64,000 bases of DNA from the NCBI GenBank assembly GCA_946187325.1, contig CAMHQC010000001.1:104889-168888 (forward strand), given 5' to 3'. A model generated the notes under the pieces. The model searched no databases. It was not told the DNA's origin and saw nothing but the letters and a program-made list of their open reading frames with translations. The stretch comes from an uncultured Clostridia bacterium (lineage in GTDB: Bacteria > Bacillota > Clostridia > Oscillospirales > Acutalibacteraceae). Below are positions 16,791 through 25,056 of this stretch, piece after piece. The position numbers were made by a program, and so were the translations under genes. Each line of letters starts with the position of its first letter. The stretch's first letter is position 1.

Positions 16791-18532
16791 GAATAGTAAT
16801 CGGCCAGGGCTCCTGCGGTATTGCCGCGGGCGCTGAAAAAGTAAGAAAAGCCCTTCTTAAAACCAGTATCAACGAGGCGGACATCTCTATTACGGGATGT
16901 ATCGGTATGTGCTACTTAGAGCCTATCGTTGACGTATATGACGACAATAATAAGCTTACAAGATTTGTAAAAGTAAGCGAAAACGACGCTGAGAATATTG
17001 CTTCCTATATTGAAACAGGCGACGAGAAGTTTGTGGAAAATCTGATCGTTTCCGAGGAGGACAGCGAGTTCTTAACCAAACAGACTCGTATAGCTCTGAG
17101 AAACTGCGGTATTATTAACCCCGAGAAGATCGAGGCTTATTTAGACGCCGACGGTTACACAGCGCTCAAGAAAGCTGTTTGCGATATGACTCCCGAGGAT
17201 GTAATCGAGGTTATTAAGACTTCGGGACTCGCGGGCCGAGGCGGCGCGGGATTCCCGACATGGTTTAAATGGAACGCGGCTCGCCAGAGCGAAGGCGATG
17301 AAAAATACTTAATCTGTAACGCCGACGAGGGCGACCCGGGCGCGTTTATGGACAGAGCCGTTATCGAGTCCGATCCTCATAACTTAATCGAGGGTATGCT
17401 CATCGGCGCTTACGCTATCGGCGCTAAGCACGCCGTAGTTTACGTAAGAGCTGAGTATCCGCTCGCTATTAAGCGTCTTAAAAACGCTATCAGGCAGGCT
17501 TCCGAAAAGGGTATTATCGGCGATAATATTTTCGGAACGGATTTCTCCTGCGACTTTACGATTAAAGCGGGCGCGGGAGCGTTCGTATGCGGTGAGGAAA
17601 CCGCGTTAATCGAAAGCTTAGAGGGACATCGCGGTATGCCGAGATTAAAGCCTCCTTTCCCCGCGCAGTCGGGATTCTGGAGAAAGCCCTCTAATATCAA
17701 CAACGTTGAGACCTTCGCTAACGTCGGCTGGATTATCAACAACGGCGGCGAGGCGTTCGCGGCTATGGGTACCGAAGGCTCCAAGGGTACTAAGGTATTC
17801 GCCGTGACGGGTAAGGTTAAGCGCTCGGGACTCGTAGAGATTCCGATGGGTAAAACCTTAAGGGACGTAATCTTTGATATCGGCGGCGGTATGAAAACCG
17901 ATAAACCGTTCAAGGCTGTTCAGATGGGCGGCCCCTCGGGCGGATGTATCCCCGCTGATTTAATCGATACAGTAATCGACTATAAGGCCTTGGGCGCTAC
18001 AGGCGCTATTATGGGCTCCGGCGGAATGGTTGTTATGGACGAAAGCACCTGTATGGTAGGTATGGCTAAGTTCTTCCTCGACTTTACCGCTAAGGAAAGC
18101 TGCGGAAAATGTATCCACTGCCGTATCGGTACGAAGCGTATGCTTGAAATGCTCGAGCGCATTACTAAAGGCGAGGGTAAAGAGGGCGATATCGAACTAT
18201 TAGAGGAGCTTTGCTACTCTATTAAGGACGGCGCGCTCTGCGGTCTCGGACAGACTGCTCCGAACCCCGTACTCACTACTATTAAGTATTTCCGCGATGA
18301 GTACGAGGCTCATATTAAAGATAAGAAGTGTCCCGCGGGCGAATGCAGCGACCTTATCGAGTATAGAATCGATGCCGATAAGTGTAAGGGCTGTACGCTC
18401 TGCGCGAGGAACTGTCCCGTTAACGCTATCAGCGGAACGGTTAAGAATCCTCACGTTATCGACACTGATAAATGTATTAAGTGCGGCAAATGTTACTCTG
18501 TATGTAAATTTGGCGCGGTAGTTAAAGAATAA
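16787..18532 (+). CDS. NuoF/HydB-like NADH-binding flavoprotein subunit
   Basis: Carries FMN, the NADH site and several Fe-S clusters, 581 aa. An N-terminal thioredoxin-like domain has 'GSCGIAAGA' and 'GCIGMCYLEP'. The NuoF core holds the NADH-binding 'GRGGAGFPTWFKW', the FMN-binding 'CNADEGDPGAFMDR' and the [4Fe-4S] ligands 'ESCGKCIHCRIG' plus a later Cys. The C-terminus adds two ferredoxin-type clusters, 'CKGCTLCARNC' and 'CIKCGKCYSVC'. This architecture is that of HydB/HndC in electron-bifurcating hydrogenases and of other Bfu-type enzymes. It is the middle gene of three, 15 bases before the next. Confidence 0.93.
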   Translation: MRIVIGQGSCGIAAGAEKVRKALLKTSINEADISITGCIGMCYLEPIVDVYDDNNKLTRFVKVSENDAENIASYIETGDEKFVENLIVSEEDSEFLTKQTRIALRNCGIINPEKIEAYLDADGYTALKKAVCDMTPEDVIEVIKTSGLAGRGGAGFPTWFKWNAARQSEGDEKYLICNADEGDPGAFMDRAVIESDPHNLIEGMLIGAYAIGAKHAVVYVRAEYPLAIKRLKNAIRQASEKGIIGDNIFGTDFSCDFTIKAGAGAFVCGEETALIESLEGHRGMPRLKPPFPAQSGFWRKPSNINNVETFANVGWIINNGGEAFAAMGTEGSKGTKVFAVTGKVKRSGLVEIPMGKTLRDVIFDIGGGMKTDKPFKAVQMGGPSGGCIPADLIDTVIDYKALGATGAIMGSGGMVVMDESTCMVGMAKFFLDFTAKESCGKCIHCRIGTKRMLEMLERITKGEGKEGDIELLEELCYSIKDGALCGLGQTAPNPVLTTIKYFRDEYEAHIKDKKCPAGECSDLIEYRIDADKCKGCTLCARNCPVNAISGTVKNPHVIDTDKCIKCGKCYSVCKFGAVVKE

Positions 18533-18547
18533 TAAGGAGGGGTTAGT

Positions 18548-20749
18548 ATGATAAATTTAACAATAAACGGTAAAGCCGTTCAGGCCCCTGAAGGTTCTAC
18601 AATTTTAGAAGCCGCCCGCTCGGCGGGAATCTATATCCCTACTCTCTGTTACGATGAGGCTGTAGAGGTTTACGGTGCTTGCGGACTCTGCGTGGTTGAG
18701 GCTGAGGGTATTCCTAAGCTTCTCCGCTCATGCTCGGCTAAGGTGAGCGAGGGTATGGTTGTTAATACCGAGAGCGAAAGAGTTGTTCAGTCGAGAAAAA
18801 TCGCTATGGAGCTTCTTATGTCAGCTCACGACGGCGACTGTGTTGCTCCCTGTCAGCTCAACTGTCCCGCGAGAACGGATTGTCAGGGCTACGTTGGACT
18901 TATCGCTAACGGCGAGTACGACGCCGCATTAAAGCTTATCAAAAATAAAATCGCGCTTCCCGCTTCTATCGGACGAGTTTGTCCTCATCCGTGCGAGAAG
19001 GCTTGCCGCCGTCAGAACGTAGAGGAGCCGATTAATATCGCTCAGCTCAAGGCGTTCGCGGCTGATATGGATTTAAAATCCGACAGTTATATTCCCGAAA
19101 AACAGGAGCCCTCGGGCAAGAAGGTCGCTGTTATCGGAGGAGGTCCCGCGGGACTTACCGCCGCTTACTACCTTACAATTATGGGCCACAGCGTAACTGT
19201 TTACGATATGATGGATAAAATGGGCGGTATGCTCCGCTACGGTATTCCCCAGTACAGACTTCCCAAGGAGGTTCTCGATAAGGAAATCGCTATTATCGAA
19301 AAAACAGGCGTTAAGTTCGTTAACAACGTAAAACTCGGCGTAGACTTTACCGTTAAATCTCTCAAAGAGGAGAACGACGCGGTAATCGTAGCTGTCGGCG
19401 CTTGGAAATCCAGCTCAATGCGCACTAAGGGCGAAGAACTCGACGGCGTATACGGAGGCATCGACTTCCTCAGAGCCGTTATTCAGGGCAACGCTCCCGA
19501 AATCGGCGAGAAGGTCGCTATCTGCGGCGGCGGTAACACCGCTATGGACGCGTGCCGTACAGCAGTACGTCTCGGCGCTAAGGAAGTTTATGTAGTCTAC
19601 AGAAGAACAAGAAACGAAATGCCCGCCGACAAGCTCGAAATTGACGAGGCTGAGGAAGAGGGCGTAATCTATAAGTTCCTCACAAACCCGCTCTCCTTTA
19701 ACGGAGAAAACGGTAAGGTTAAGTCTGTAACGCTTCAGGTTATGGAGCTCGGCGAGCCCGACGCTTCGGGCAGACGCAGACCTGTTCCCGTAGAGGGTAA
19801 GACTGAGGAAATCGACGTCGACAGCGTAATCCTCGCTATTGGTCAGAAGCTTGTCACCGACGATGTAACCGAGCTCGAGCTCAATGACAGAGGTAATATC
19901 GTAGCTGATAACGACTTCTTTACTACTAATATCGACGGCGTATTCGCTATAGGCGACGCTACTAACCGCGGCGCTTCTATCGCTATCGAGGCTATCGGTG
20001 AAGCCGATCGCTGCGCTAAGGCTGTGGACGCTTATCTTAACGGAAAGGCTCTCGACACACGCGTGCCTTATATCAGCAAGCGTGACGAAAGCACAATTGA
20101 TTATTCCGACCGTGAGAAAGAGAGCAGAATTAATCCCAAGGTTCTCCCCGCGGATGTAAGAAATAAGAACTTCGACGAGGTAAGCTTAGGCTTTACCGAG
20201 GAAGAAGCTAAGAAAGAAGCCAACCGCTGTCTCGAGTGCGGCTGCCGTGAGTATTATAAATGTAAGCTCTTAAATGTTGCTCAGAGATACGATATCGAGC
20301 CGGAGCGTTTCAAGGGCGAAATGCCTCAGAAATATACTCACGACGAAAACGCGTTCATCGAGAGAAATACTTCTAAATGTATTCTCTGCGGACTTTGCGT
20401 GCGTTCCTGTAGAGAGGTAATGAATTTATCCTCTATCGGACTTATGGGACGAGGCTTTAAGACCGACGTTTCTCCAGCGTTCTCGCTTCCGCTCGATCAG
20501 ACTAACTGTAATAACTGCGGACTGTGCGTTCAGCTCTGCCCGACAGGTTCTCTTACAGAGAAGTTTAACCTCGAGAAACAGGTTCCGCTTGACGAGAAAT
20601 ATACCGAGGAATTTGTCGATATCGACGGCAAAAAATCGAGCGTTCTCGTATCGCGCTATAACGGAAAAATCCTCAGAGTTATTCCCAACGACGAGATTTC
20701 CCGTAACAGCGGACTTTCAAGAGCAGAGCTTCAGGCAAAACTTAAATAA
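18548..20749 (+). CDS. Ferredoxin / GltD-like (SfrB-type) flavin oxidoreductase fusion
   Basis: The third subunit, 733 aa, is not a hydrogenase. It has four parts. (1) A plant-type [2Fe-2S] domain with Cys34, 45, 48 and 62. (2) A Cys-rich segment with Cys98, 102, 106 and 112, then 'GRVCPHPCEKAC' as in the glutamate synthase small subunit. (3) Two nucleotide-binding sites, 'VIGGGPAGLTAAYYL' for FAD and 'ICGGGNTAMDACRTA' for NAD(P). (4) A C-terminal two-cluster ferredoxin, 'CILCGLCVRSC' and 'CNNCGLCVQLC'. With NuoE/F-like partners it probably forms a complex exchanging electrons between NADH, NADPH and ferredoxin, perhaps by flavin bifurcation. This is inference from the architecture. No H-cluster or formate dehydrogenase motif is present. 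Confidence 0.88.
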   Translation: MINLTINGKAVQAPEGSTILEAARSAGIYIPTLCYDEAVEVYGACGLCVVEAEGIPKLLRSCSAKVSEGMVVNTESERVVQSRKIAMELLMSAHDGDCVAPCQLNCPARTDCQGYVGLIANGEYDAALKLIKNKIALPASIGRVCPHPCEKACRRQNVEEPINIAQLKAFAADMDLKSDSYIPEKQEPSGKKVAVIGGGPAGLTAAYYLTIMGHSVTVYDMMDKMGGMLRYGIPQYRLPKEVLDKEIAIIEKTGVKFVNNVKLGVDFTVKSLKEENDAVIVAVGAWKSSSMRTKGEELDGVYGGIDFLRAVIQGNAPEIGEKVAICGGGNTAMDACRTAVRLGAKEVYVVYRRTRNEMPADKLEIDEAEEEGVIYKFLTNPLSFNGENGKVKSVTLQVMELGEPDASGRRRPVPVEGKTEEIDVDSVILAIGQKLVTDDVTELELNDRGNIVADNDFFTTNIDGVFAIGDATNRGASIAIEAIGEADRCAKAVDAYLNGKALDTRVPYISKRDESTIDYSDREKESRINPKVLPADVRNKNFDEVSLGFTEEEAKKEANRCLECGCREYYKCKLLNVAQRYDIEPERFKGEMPQKYTHDENAFIERNTSKCILCGLCVRSCREVMNLSSIGLMGRGFKTDVSPAFSLPLDQTNCNNCGLCVQLCPTGSLTEKFNLEKQVPLDEKYTEEFVDIDGKKSSVLVSRYNGKILRVIPNDEISRNSGLSRAELQAKLK

Positions 20750-20757
20750 TAACATTA

Positions 20758-20792
20758 AGCGCAGGCTCTTTGTCGGAGCCTGCGCGCTTTCT
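20758..20792 (+). terminator. Terminator of the NuoE/F-like operon
   Basis: GCGCAGGCTC/GAGCCTGCGC stem followed by a T-rich tail. Confidence 0.85.
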
Positions 20793-20951
20793 TATGGAGG
20801 TAATTAATTCGGTATTATTTCAGTTTAAGGGTGAGAAAGTTTGTCCTCACATTTGTATAATATGGCATTTACAAATTTTTGTGCATAAAATTGTGCAGTT
20901 ATACTATTGATTTTTAGCCCGATTTATAGTATTATCAAAATGGTGATTTAT

Positions 20952-21425
20952 ATGAATATAAAACAAAAAGTATATTTTATGGGAGCGGCTTTAGTAGTTG
21001 CTTCGTTAATGGCTTCCTGCGGCAACGCTCCCGCTCAGAATAACTCAAAAACCGCTGACGGTTCTAAAACTCCCGAAACCACCGCTGTTTCGGATAGTAA
21101 TACTTCTAAAACCGACAGCGCGTCCAAAACAACCAAAAGCGCTAAGGCTTCGTCCAAGACTTCCAAAACTACCGTAAGCGGGAAATCTTCTTCTGCCGCT
21201 TCTTCTGGAAGTAAGACGAGCTCCAAGGCTTCCTCAAAAACAACTTCTAAGAAAGCTTCTAAGAAAATTTCTGAGAAGAGCTCGGCTTCCTCGAGCAAGA
21301 CATCTTCCAAGAAGTCTTCTAAATCAAGCACTTCGTCGAAAAAGAGTTCCAAGACAAGCTCGAAAAAATCTTCCGACGACAGTGTAGCAAAGGATAACGT
21401 GGAGGTGGATTTCAGTGATCTTTAA
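20952..21425 (+). CDS. Ser/Lys/Thr-rich lipoprotein
   Basis: A 157-aa lipoprotein. The signal peptide 'MNIKQKVYFMGAALVVASLM' ends in the lipobox LMASC, with Cys as residue 18-25 region's last residue of the hydrophobic stretch. Everything after is low complexity: alternating Ser, Lys, Thr and Ala (about residues 35-145), then an acidic end 'VEVDFSDL'. It may act as a surface tether or stalk; no domain is recognisable. ATG 20952 is preferred to upstream frames because it directly precedes the signal peptide. The GGAGGTGG ribosome site of the dockerin gene lies inside its 3' end and the genes overlap by 11 bases, which makes it the first gene of the 20.9-25.0 kb operon. Confidence 0.75.
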   Translation: MNIKQKVYFMGAALVVASLMASCGNAPAQNNSKTADGSKTPETTAVSDSNTSKTDSASKTTKSAKASSKTSKTTVSGKSSSAASSGSKTSSKASSKTTSKKASKKISEKSSASSSKTSSKKSSKSSTSSKKSSKTSSKKSSDDSVAKDNVEVDFSDL

Positions 21426-21885
21426 TAAAGCAAAAAAAGTAATCGCGGCGGCTTTAGCTGTTACAATGATTGCTTCTGTATCGACAATATTCGCGGTTAA
21501 CGCTGAGGAAAAGATTTTACTCGGCGACGTAAACGGCGACGGAAAAATTAACGTAATGGACGTAACCGCTATCCAGAAGATAACCGCGGGACTTAAAGAC
21601 GCTCCCGATAATTACATCGAAAAAGGCGACGTTAATTTAGACGAAGTAGTTAATATCAAGGACGCTACTATTATCTCTAAGTACGTAGCTAAGCTTGTTT
21701 CCGAGCTTCCTGTTACAACTCCTGTCGAGGACGATACTACAGCTCCCGAGGAAACTACTATCGCTACAGAACCGGGCTCAGAGGAAACTCAGCCCGTAAC
21801 TCAAGTAACCGAACCGACAACAGCGGCTCCCACTCAGCCCGAAACTGATGAGGACGGTTACGGACATAAGATTTATCAGCCATGA
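21415..21885 (+). CDS. Secreted dockerin protein with Thr/Pro tail and C-terminal GYGHKIYQP
   Basis: A 156-aa exported protein, start GTG 21415 behind GGAGGTGG. A signal peptide (about 1-30) is followed by one type I dockerin made of two Ca-binding repeats, 'GDVNGDGKINVMDVTAIQKI' and 'GDVNLDEVVNIKDATIISKY'. A Thr/Glu/Pro-rich stretch (about 105-145) then ends in DEDGYGHKIYQP. Dockerins bind cohesins, but this protein has no catalytic domain. The short conserved-looking tail and the following HPr-kinase, PqqD and peptidase genes suggest the tail could be a modified or cleaved segment (hypothesis). The stop overlaps the ATG of the next gene. Confidence 0.85.
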   Translation: MIFNKAKKVIAAALAVTMIASVSTIFAVNAEEKILLGDVNGDGKINVMDVTAIQKITAGLKDAPDNYIEKGDVNLDEVVNIKDATIISKYVAKLVSELPVTTPVEDDTTAPEETTIATEPGSEETQPVTQVTEPTTAAPTQPETDEDGYGHKIYQP

Positions 21886-22592
21886 TATTCAGGTATAAGA
21901 TAGCTGATATTGTATTCGACGCTGATATAAGATATCGTTACACTTATAATATTATGAAGGATTACCTCGTAGACGACGAGCCTGCGAGGTTCTCCATTGT
22001 TATAACGGATGAGGATATACAAAACGAAAGAAAGCTTTCGCCCCATTCTTTAAGCGACCCGAGCTATGAGTGTACCGCGGTCTACCGCAAATATATCTAT
22101 GAGGTGCTCGATAAGTACGACGCGTTCTTTTTCCACTGTTCGTCTATCGAGGTAGACGGCAAGGCTATTATGTTTACCGCGAAAAGCGGTACGGGTAAAA
22201 GTACCCACCGCAACCTTTGGATGAAGAATTTTGGAGATAAAGTAAAGATTATCAACGACGATAAGCCTATTATAAGAAAGGTTGACGGCGTTTTTTATGT
22301 TTACGGAACTCCATGGCGCGGTAAAGAGGCTATGGGCGAGAACGTAAAGGTTCCCGCTAAGGCGCTGTGCTTTTTATCGAGAGCCGAAAAGAACTCTATC
22401 GGCTCTATTTCTACGAGCGAGGTTGTCGCTAGAGCGCTCAACCAGACCGTCCGCCCGTCTGACGCGGGGCTTATGGGTAAGCTTCTCGATTTACTCGACG
22501 GATTTTTACAGCAGGTTAAGTGTTACGATTTAAGAGTTAATATGGACGATGAAGCGGCGATTACCGCTTATAACGAGATTATGAAGGAATGA
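21882..22592 (+). CDS. HPr-kinase-like P-loop protein
   Basis: A 236-aa relative of HPr kinase/phosphorylase. The core begins 'FFHCSSIEVDGKAIMFTAKS' followed by Walker A GTGKST (residues 103-108) and His109. 'IINDDKPI' (123-130) gives the acidic catalytic pair, and 'YGTPWRGKE' (141-149) is typical of the HprK-like proteins found beside PqqD genes. The classical regulatory N-domain of HprK is absent and the K/P loop differs. In lasso-peptide loci, relatives phosphorylate a peptide; here the target is unknown. It overlaps the dockerin gene (ATGA) and is followed at four bases by the PqqD gene. Confidence 0.82.
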   Translation: MIFRYKIADIVFDADIRYRYTYNIMKDYLVDDEPARFSIVITDEDIQNERKLSPHSLSDPSYECTAVYRKYIYEVLDKYDAFFFHCSSIEVDGKAIMFTAKSGTGKSTHRNLWMKNFGDKVKIINDDKPIIRKVDGVFYVYGTPWRGKEAMGENVKVPAKALCFLSRAEKNSIGSISTSEVVARALNQTVRPSDAGLMGKLLDLLDGFLQQVKCYDLRVNMDDEAAITAYNEIMKE

Positions 22593-22596
22593 GTTT

Positions 22597-22863
22597 ATGA
22601 AAGTAAAAAACGATTATCTGCTTCGCAACTTCGGCGACGATTATATCGTTGTAGCCGTAGGGGAGGACAGCGAAGATTTTAATAAACTTGTTACGCTGAA
22701 TTCGGTCGGAGCTTTTATTTTTAAGGCGCTTAGCGAGGATATTACCCGCGGGGAGCTCGTCGATAAAATGGTTGACCATTATGAAATCGACCGCGCTACC
22801 GCCGAAAACGACTGTGACGCTTTTATTAAAAAGCTCGGCGACGCGGGACTTTTAGATGCCTAA
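22597..22863 (+). CDS. PqqD-family protein (peptide-recognition domain)
   Basis: An 88-aa winged-helix protein of the PqqD/RRE type, which binds leader parts of ribosomal peptides for modifying enzymes. 'FNKLVTLNSVGAFIFKALSE' and 'LVDKMVDHYEI' followed by 'DCDAFIKKLGDAGLL' are the family signature. Start is ATG 22597, just after the HPr-kinase-like gene. The stop overlaps the S24/S26 peptidase start by eight bases. No radical SAM, cyclase or ATP-grasp gene accompanies it, so the client pathway differs from PQQ or lasso peptides. Confidence 0.85.
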   Translation: MKVKNDYLLRNFGDDYIVVAVGEDSEDFNKLVTLNSVGAFIFKALSEDITRGELVDKMVDHYEIDRATAENDCDAFIKKLGDAGLLDA

Positions 22864-23323
22864 AAAAGTTGAGGATGTTATCCGCGAACGCGGGTATTAT
22901 ATGACTAAAACCAAGGGTATGAGTATGTACCCGCTTATAAAATCCGACTGCAGCGACGTCTGTATCGTTAAAATCGACGGCGAAATTCAGAAGCACGACG
23001 TAATCCTTTATAAAAGGAAAACAGGCGAACATGTACTCCACCGCGTTCTCGGTAAAAACGACGGCGGATATATATGCTGCGGCGATAACCAATGGATTCT
23101 CGAGTACAATGTTACCCGGGATATGGTTTTGGGTAAGCTCGATTCCTGGTATAAAAGAGATAAAAAATATACCGTGCGCGATAAGCGGTATTTAAGATAC
23201 GTTAAATTCTGGTGCAAGTCCTTAAAGCTTAGAAAACTTATGCTGAAGCTTATGAGGTTTAGGTATAAGCCTAAGGAATGGTGCTACAGGATTTATAAAA
23301 TACTTTTTAAAAAGGTTAATTGA
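22856..23323 (+). CDS. S24/S26-family signal-peptidase-like protease
   Basis: A 155-aa serine protease-like protein. The catalytic Ser is in 'KGMSMYPLI' (Ser23). Instead of the bacterial Lys it has His in 'HVLHRVLG' (His62), like archaeal/ER-type signal peptidases, and 'CCGDNQW' gives the GDN box. There is no N-terminal membrane helix, so it may act in the cytoplasm. The C-terminus is very basic (Lys/Arg/Tyr-rich, 90-155). It overlaps the PqqD-like gene and touches the next gene (TGATG). The combination HprK-PqqD-S26 recurs in Clostridia from memory, with unknown substrate. Confidence 0.83.
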   Translation: MPKKVEDVIRERGYYMTKTKGMSMYPLIKSDCSDVCIVKIDGEIQKHDVILYKRKTGEHVLHRVLGKNDGGYICCGDNQWILEYNVTRDMVLGKLDSWYKRDKKYTVRDKRYLRYVKFWCKSLKLRKLMLKLMRFRYKPKEWCYRIYKILFKKVN

Positions 23324-24180
23324 TGGAAAATGTTATTTCGGTAAAAAATATGCGTGAGAGCGACGCTTTCACGATTAATACCTCTGTAAGCGGCAAGGAG
23401 CTTATGCATAGGGCCGCCGCGGGCGTATATAAAAGCGTTAAGTGGAGAGGTAATATAGCCGTTATCTGCGGCAGCGGTAATAACGGCGGCGACGGTTACG
23501 CTTTGGCGGAAATCCTTTTTGATAACGGATACCGTCCGGTTATTCTTAGGGTGAGCGATAAGCTCTCCGACGACGGAGCGTATTATTACAGCCGTTGCAA
23601 GAATAAAGGTATCAACGAAAGCTTTTGCGACGAATATACCGAGCTCGGCTCTTACGATATAATTGTCGATTGTATTTTAGGAACCGGATTTTCGGGCGAG
23701 CTTAGGGAGGATATGGTTTCTCTCATCGAGAATATTAACCGCTCGTCCGCTTATAAGGTCTGCGTAGATATTAACAGCGGACTTTCGGGAGTTAACGGTA
23801 CGGCGAGACCGGTTGCCGTTAAATCCGATTTAACCGTTTCGATAGGTTATTTTAAAACAGGTATGTTTTTAAACGACGCGCCGAAATATATCGGCTCGCT
23901 TAAAAACGAGGATATAGGAATAAAGCTGTTGAAAAAGCAGTATTATTTAATCGGGAAAGACGAGCTCAGCCCGTTTACGGGATATTCGAGCGTATCGCTT
24001 TCGTCCGATAGGTTTGCCTTAGAGTACGCTACCGATGAGGACGAGTTCAGAAGAAGTCCGCTGAAGGTCGTTTCTAAGGAGAGCTGTGACAGCAAGAAGA
24101 TTTTTGTAGTAGATTACGGCGGAAGTAAGCTTATAGTCGATCAGACCTACGTTTATTTCCAATCCGATAAAGTTATATAG
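23323..24180 (+). CDS. YjeF_N-type NAD(P)H-hydrate epimerase
   Basis: A 285-aa Rossmann protein resembling the epimerase half of Nnr. The signature 'CGSGNNGGDGYALA' (about 49-61), 'DCILGTGFSG' and 'DINSGLSGVNG' are intact. The usual C-terminal ADP-dependent dehydratase is missing; about 75 residues of unassigned sequence (210-285) replace it. ATG 23323 has AAAGG seven bases upstream and is preferred to TTG 23320. The one-base overlap with the peptidase gene places it in the same operon. It may just repair NAD(P)H hydrates, or be recruited to the local system. Confidence 0.8.
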   Translation: MENVISVKNMRESDAFTINTSVSGKELMHRAAAGVYKSVKWRGNIAVICGSGNNGGDGYALAEILFDNGYRPVILRVSDKLSDDGAYYYSRCKNKGINESFCDEYTELGSYDIIVDCILGTGFSGELREDMVSLIENINRSSAYKVCVDINSGLSGVNGTARPVAVKSDLTVSIGYFKTGMFLNDAPKYIGSLKNEDIGIKLLKKQYYLIGKDELSPFTGYSSVSLSSDRFALEYATDEDEFRRSPLKVVSKESCDSKKIFVVDYGGSKLIVDQTYVYFQSDKVI

Positions 24181-24188
24181 GAGGAAAT

Positions 24189-25007
24189 ATGGAATTAATT
24201 AACGGAAGTAAAAATATTACCAATCCCGAGCTTTTGGAAGCTATAGAAAAGATGCAGGCGGATAATAACCCCGATAACGTAAACAGAATGATTGACTGTG
24301 TGATGCAGGCTCAGTTTATTACTCCAGGCGTGGTGTCTAAGCCTCAGAACGTCGCTAAAACCGAAGGCAACGGAACTGTTATGCAGCAGGAAACTCAGGT
24401 ACAGTTCCAGCTTATCGAAAATCAGAACAAGGAAAAATTCTTCCCCGCCTTTACCGACCAGGAGGAAAAGAAAAAATGGACTGTTTCCGAGGGCAAGGAC
24501 GATGTAATTATGACCTTCGACGGCTTCGCTCAGGTGCTCGCCGAAAAGGATTGCCACGTAAAAGGCTTTGTAATTAATCCTTTCGGAAAGAGCGTAGCTT
24601 TCCCGAAAGATATGGTGATGTCGCTTAAAAAGCAGAAGGACGAGAGAGAGAAGAACTCGGGACTTCGCGAGCAGACATTTACCGCCGACGATAAGGTAGA
24701 GCTCGGCGACCCCGATCCTGACAAATATCCGATAGATATGATGGCTTCTATCATAAACTATCTCCAGGAACGCTCCGACGTAGACGCCGCTTACCTCAAG
24801 ATGTTTAAGCGCGAGCAGGATGAAAAGGCGAGTTACCTCGTTATTGTAGATTTTCAGGGCGATAAAATGGAGGAAATATTCAAGGGTATTTCGATGAGCG
24901 CTTCTCCTCATCTCGACGGCTACCAGCTTTCGATGATGCCTTACTCGATTCCTTTCGCTCAGAAAGCGGTTGAGGACGTAGAGCCGTTCTTTACCGCAGA
25001 AGATTAA
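24189..25007 (+). CDS. SseB-family protein
   Basis: A 272-aa soluble protein. Residues about 70-135 ('KFFPAFTDQEEKKKW') match the SseB N-terminal domain, and the region 150-270 ('YLQERSDVDAAYLKMF', 'YLVIVDFQGDK') the SseB C-terminal domain. SseB-like proteins were linked to serine sensitivity; their biochemical role is not settled. AGGAGG precedes ATG 24189, nine bases after the epimerase stop, so it ends the operon. A terminator follows. Confidence 0.82.
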   Translation: MELINGSKNITNPELLEAIEKMQADNNPDNVNRMIDCVMQAQFITPGVVSKPQNVAKTEGNGTVMQQETQVQFQLIENQNKEKFFPAFTDQEEKKKWTVSEGKDDVIMTFDGFAQVLAEKDCHVKGFVINPFGKSVAFPKDMVMSLKKQKDEREKNSGLREQTFTADDKVELGDPDPDKYPIDMMASIINYLQERSDVDAAYLKMFKREQDEKASYLVIVDFQGDKMEEIFKGISMSASPHLDGYQLSMMPYSIPFAQKAVEDVEPFFTAED

Positions 25008-25015
25008 GAGAATTT

Positions 25016-25048
25016 AAAAAGCCGGTTTACTTTTGTAAATCGGCTTTT
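25016..25048 (+). terminator. Terminator of the lipoprotein-dockerin-HprK-PqqD operon
   Basis: AAAGCCGGTTTAC/GTAAATCGGCTTTT stem with a TTTT loop, just nine bases before the next ATG. Confidence 0.8.
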
Positions 25049-25056
25049 GGTGTAGA

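Noticed and set aside
21035..21352. Minus-strand Leu/Glu/Val-rich frame opposite the lipoprotein
   Set aside because: It arises from the Ser/Lys-rich coding repeat of the plus strand; no signals.
24195..24911. 238-aa minus-strand frame opposite the SseB-like gene
   Set aside because: No family features or ribosome site; the plus-strand gene has conserved SseB motifs and an SD.
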